From the NCBI GenBank assembly GCA_015494595.1, contig WGAX01000024.1, positions 1 through 17,307 on the forward strand: a DNA stretch of 17,307 nucleotides. The letters run 5' to 3'. Position 1 is the first letter of the stretch; the number at the start of each line of letters is the position of its first letter. Source of the DNA: Nitratiruptor sp. (lineage in GTDB: Bacteria; Campylobacterota; Campylobacteria; Campylobacterales; Nitratiruptoraceae). A program made the translations under genes and the position numbers. Shown in pieces: positions 15,373 through 17,307 of the stretch. The notes under the pieces were generated by a model. The model saw only the letters and a list, made by a program, of their open reading frames with translations. It had not been told where the DNA came from and ran no database searches.

Positions 15373-15843
15373 CTATTTGCCTTTTTGTATAAGGTATACG
15401 CGTCTTGCAAAAAGCAGGGCTAAAGAGAGAGCTAAAAGTTTAAAGTCTAGCTCACTTGCTTTGTGCACCAAAGCAAAGGTATCTGAATTGGTAGCCTCCT
15501 CTCCCATTGCCTGCAAAGAAAGAATCTCTTTAGTATAGTATAAAGTGAATAAAAAGATCATCAAAATAGATGTTGCAGCAGCAGGAACTACAATGACATC
15601 TCTCTCAAAACTCTTATAAGCATACCCCTCTCGAAGAATAATAGCTAAGGCAGTGAAATTGAGCAAATAGTTAGCTTTAATAAAAATAGCACTCATTACC
15701 AGCCCCATCTGATAGTGGCTCAATCCCTCTACAAACTTATCGGCATGAAAAATAGTAGGTGCAACAATTGCACCAAGCGTAACAACTACACCTAGCGTAA
15801 TACCCAATAGCATCAAATAGATGGTATCTATATATCTTCTCAA
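15373..15843 (-). CDS. DUF4149 (TMEM205-like) integral membrane protein
   Basis: The 156-residue protein has about four TM segments (roughly 7-29, 46-70, 82-103 and 131-148), an N-terminal G-x-x-L-G-x-x-V-x-x-G-x-x-x-A-P-x-I-F pattern and a conserved N-Y-L-L-N-F in the second segment, which together resemble DUF4149. No enzymatic motif is present and the function is unknown. The start is TTG at 15843, overlapping the TGA of prmC by two bases (TTGA) and seven bases after AAAGGA. No ATG occurs near the N-terminus. Sitting between prmC and mlaF, it could be a membrane partner of the ABC ATPase, but it does not look like an MlaE permease; that link is only positional. Confidence 0.75.
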   Translation of the reverse strand: MRRYIDTIYLMLLGITLGVVVTLGAIVAPTIFHADKFVEGLSHYQMGLVMSAIFIKANYLLNFTALAIILREGYAYKSFERDVIVVPAAATSILMIFLFTLYYTKEILSLQAMGEEATNSDTFALVHKASELDFKLLALSLALLFARRVYLIQKGK

Positions 15844-16652
15844 CCCCTCATCCTTTCAATTACAAATCCTCTATCTAACCCCGCCAAATCTTGGTAAAAC
15901 TCTATTGTAAAGCCACTATACCTTTGCACATACTTAGCAATTGCCTCTTTTTGATCATAGCCCATCTCACAGGCTAACACTCTTGCACGAGAAGCAAAGA
16001 AGCGATCAATTATCTCTTTTAGCACCTCATCTCCATTTCTGCCCCCAAAAAGCGCCTCCTTTGGCTCAAAATCTAAAGGTTTTGCTAACTTCTCTCCCTC
16101 TTTGATATAGGGAGGATTTGAGACAATAATATCAACCTCTTCACCTATACCATCAAGATAGGAGGTTTGATAAAGCTCTATCTGCACTCCAAACTTTTTG
16201 GCATTTTTTGCAGCCAAACTTATAGCCTTGGGATTAATATCGGTTGCTAAAACTTTATTATGAGGAAATTGCAGCTTTAATAGGATGCTAATTACTCCAC
16301 TTCCTACTCCAATCTCTGCAATAGTCTCTGTGGGCTCTATTTTTTGAGTCACCTTATCTATAAGCAGCTCCGTCTCAGGACGGGGAATAAGGACTCCTGG
16401 CTCAATATAAAAAAGCCTGCTATAAAAAGAGACCTCTCCTATAATATACTCAATTGGCTCAAAATTTACTCTTCTTCTAACAAGCTCAAAATAGCCCTGC
16501 TGGGCTATTAAAGTTTCGGGATGGGCGTGCAGGAAAACTCTATCGCACCTTAAGTAGTGAGCCAAAAGAATTTGGGCTTCCAACAACGGTCTGTCTGCTA
16601 CCTCTTGAAGCATATCTGCTGCCTCTTTTAACGCCTTCTCAATTGGTATCAA
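15840..16652 (-). CDS. prmC: Peptide chain release factor N5-glutamine methyltransferase
   Basis: PrmC (HemK) methylates the glutamine of the GGQ motif in release factors RF1 and RF2, using SAM. From the start chosen here it has 270 residues, near the family norm. The N-terminal helical domain (1-75) is followed by RPETELLID (91-99), motif I EIGVGSGVISILL (113-125), the acidic motif ATDIN (136-140) and the substrate-glutamine motif SNPPYI (178-183). The frame is open to 16703, but that extension is highly basic (RKRVRQRRHLKRR), reads out of frame through the end of the peptidase gene, and lacks family similarity. I prefer the TTG at 16652, downstream of GAGGAG; the exact start is uncertain. 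It overlaps the peptidase by about 14 bases. Confidence 0.9.
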   Translation of the reverse strand: MIPIEKALKEAADMLQEVADRPLLEAQILLAHYLRCDRVFLHAHPETLIAQQGYFELVRRRVNFEPIEYIIGEVSFYSRLFYIEPGVLIPRPETELLIDKVTQKIEPTETIAEIGVGSGVISILLKLQFPHNKVLATDINPKAISLAAKNAKKFGVQIELYQTSYLDGIGEEVDIIVSNPPYIKEGEKLAKPLDFEPKEALFGGRNGDEVLKEIIDRFFASRARVLACEMGYDQKEAIAKYVQRYSGFTIEFYQDLAGLDRGFVIERMRG

Positions 16653-17307
16653 CGCCTCGTATCTCCTCTTTAAGTGCCTCCTCTGCCTCACTCTCTTCCT
16701 CAAATCCCAACGCTTTTAGACGCTCCAAAATTGGAGGATGAGAGTAATAAAAAAATATGTAGAGTGGATGAGAGAGCGGAAAATGGCTATTCTCTTCAAT
16801 GAGCTTTAAGAGTGCATTGCGAAGATTTGCCCTGCCTCCAATCTCAGCTCCATATCTATCAGCAGCATACTCGTTTTTGCGACTTACAAAATTAATGAGG
16901 GGCATAAAAAAGAAGAAAAAGAGTGGACTTAACAACAAAAACATCGCAATCACACTATAAGGAGCTTTTGGATCAATTCCTACTTGCTGATACAAAGATA
17001 GTGGCAGATTTGCAAAAATATAAAAGAGCGCAAAAAACATCACTCCAAGCATCATAATATTTTTATAAATATCTTTATGTTTAAAGTGCCCCAGCTCGTG
17101 CCCAAGCACCGCTAAAAGCTCCTTTTTTGAGAGCTTTTTTAATAATGTATCAAAAAGCACCACCCGTTTAGTTTTGCCAAGCCCTCCAAAATAGGCGTTA
17201 AGCCTTGTATCTCTCTTGCTTGAATCTACCACATACACACCACTTGCACTAAAGCCGCTTTTTTGTAACAGCCCTTCAATATCCTTTTTTAACTCCTCAT
17301 CCTCTAA
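16639..17307 (-). CDS. M48 family (Ste24-type) zinc metallopeptidase, C-terminal part (cut by right edge)
   Basis: The frame is open to base 17307, so the 5' end lies outside the window; 222 residues are visible. The zinc site HELGH is encoded at 17100-17086, and the third ligand glutamate lies in SRKNEYAADRYGAE, giving the usual H-E-x-x-H ... E-x-x-A-D arrangement. The lead-in VYVVDSSKRDTRLNAYFGGLG and KRVVLFDTLL are typical of M48A (Ste24/CAAX-protease-like) enzymes rather than the shorter HtpX. Two TM segments follow the zinc helix (about 61-80 and 93-116 counted from 17238). In bacteria these are inner-membrane proteases thought to take part in membrane protein quality control; the substrate is unknown. 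An internal GTG at 17238 is not the start, because homology-like sequence continues upstream of it. Confidence 0.88.
   Translation of the reverse strand, partial: LEDEELKKDIEGLLQKSGFSASGVYVVDSSKRDTRLNAYFGGLGKTKRVVLFDTLLKKLSKKELLAVLGHELGHFKHKDIYKNIMMLGVMFFALFYIFANLPLSLYQQVGIDPKAPYSVIAMFLLLSPLFFFFFMPLINFVSRKNEYAADRYGAEIGGRANLRNALLKLIEENSHFPLSHPLYIFFYYSHPPILERLKALGFEEESEAEEALKEEIRGVDTN

Noticed and set aside
16653..16703. Basic N-terminal extension of prmC
   Set aside because: The arginine-rich stretch is an out-of-frame reading of the glutamate-rich end of the peptidase, and it exceeds the family length.
1..17307. CRISPR arrays, tRNA or rRNA genes, insertion sequences, phage or defence genes
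   Set aside because: No regularly spaced repeats, cloverleaf, transposase or integrase motif was seen; nearly every base is taken up by housekeeping genes.

Overview
The window reads as an ordinary, tightly packed chromosomal segment from a Campylobacterota (epsilonproteobacterial) genome, AT-rich. The best indicators are a DUF2018 protein of the Helicobacter pylori HP0242 type, which as far as I know is confined to this phylum; the polyprenyl synthase - hemA - proS - fxsA gene order; and an rsmH block divergent from a ppiD-like gene - ftsA - ftsZ block, which recalls Campylobacter gene order. The presence of bioA and an M48A peptidase suggests a free-living relative such as a Nitratiruptor/Nautilia/Sulfurimonas-type bacterium, but the genus is a guess. 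I see no rRNA, tRNA, CRISPR, insertion sequence, phage gene or long repeat, and no intergenic gap longer than 71 bases.

Layout. Positions 1-10559 hold ten minus-strand genes, transcribed right to left: bioA, rsmH, a small FtsL-like membrane protein, an orphan RND transporter, a DUF2018 protein, a polyprenyl diphosphate synthase, hemA, proS, fxsA and a secreted Dsb/thioredoxin-like protein cut by the left edge. Spacing runs from 38 bases down to overlaps of 1-32 bases, so this is probably one long, translationally coupled transcription unit with perhaps one internal promoter before the DUF2018 gene. A 71-base divergent region (10560-10630) separates it from the only plus-strand block, ppiD-like - ftsA - ftsZ (10631-14611). 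ftsZ then meets a second minus-strand block (14608 to the right edge) tail to tail, with the two stop codons sharing TTAA. That block is, in transcription order, an M48 peptidase (5' end outside the window), prmC, a DUF4149 membrane protein and an mlaF-like ABC ATPase.

How it fits together. The central part is a remnant of the division-and-cell-wall cluster: rsmH with an FtsL-like gene on one strand, FtsA/FtsZ on the other, and a PpiD-like membrane-anchored chaperone ahead of ftsA. The left part groups the quinone side chain (polyprenyl synthase), tetrapyrrole entry (HemA) and protein synthesis (ProS). The right part carries envelope maintenance (MlaF, M48 peptidase) and release-factor methylation (PrmC). 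Half of the 16 visible starts appear to be GTG or TTG, each placed a few bases after a Shine-Dalgarno sequence that usually lies inside the preceding gene.

I did not find a convincing undescribed defence, mobile or RNA-based system. The points most worth a second look are the FtsL candidate, the PpiD-like protein that seems to lack its parvulin domain, the orphan RND pump with altered proton-relay residues, and the orphan MlaF ATPase.
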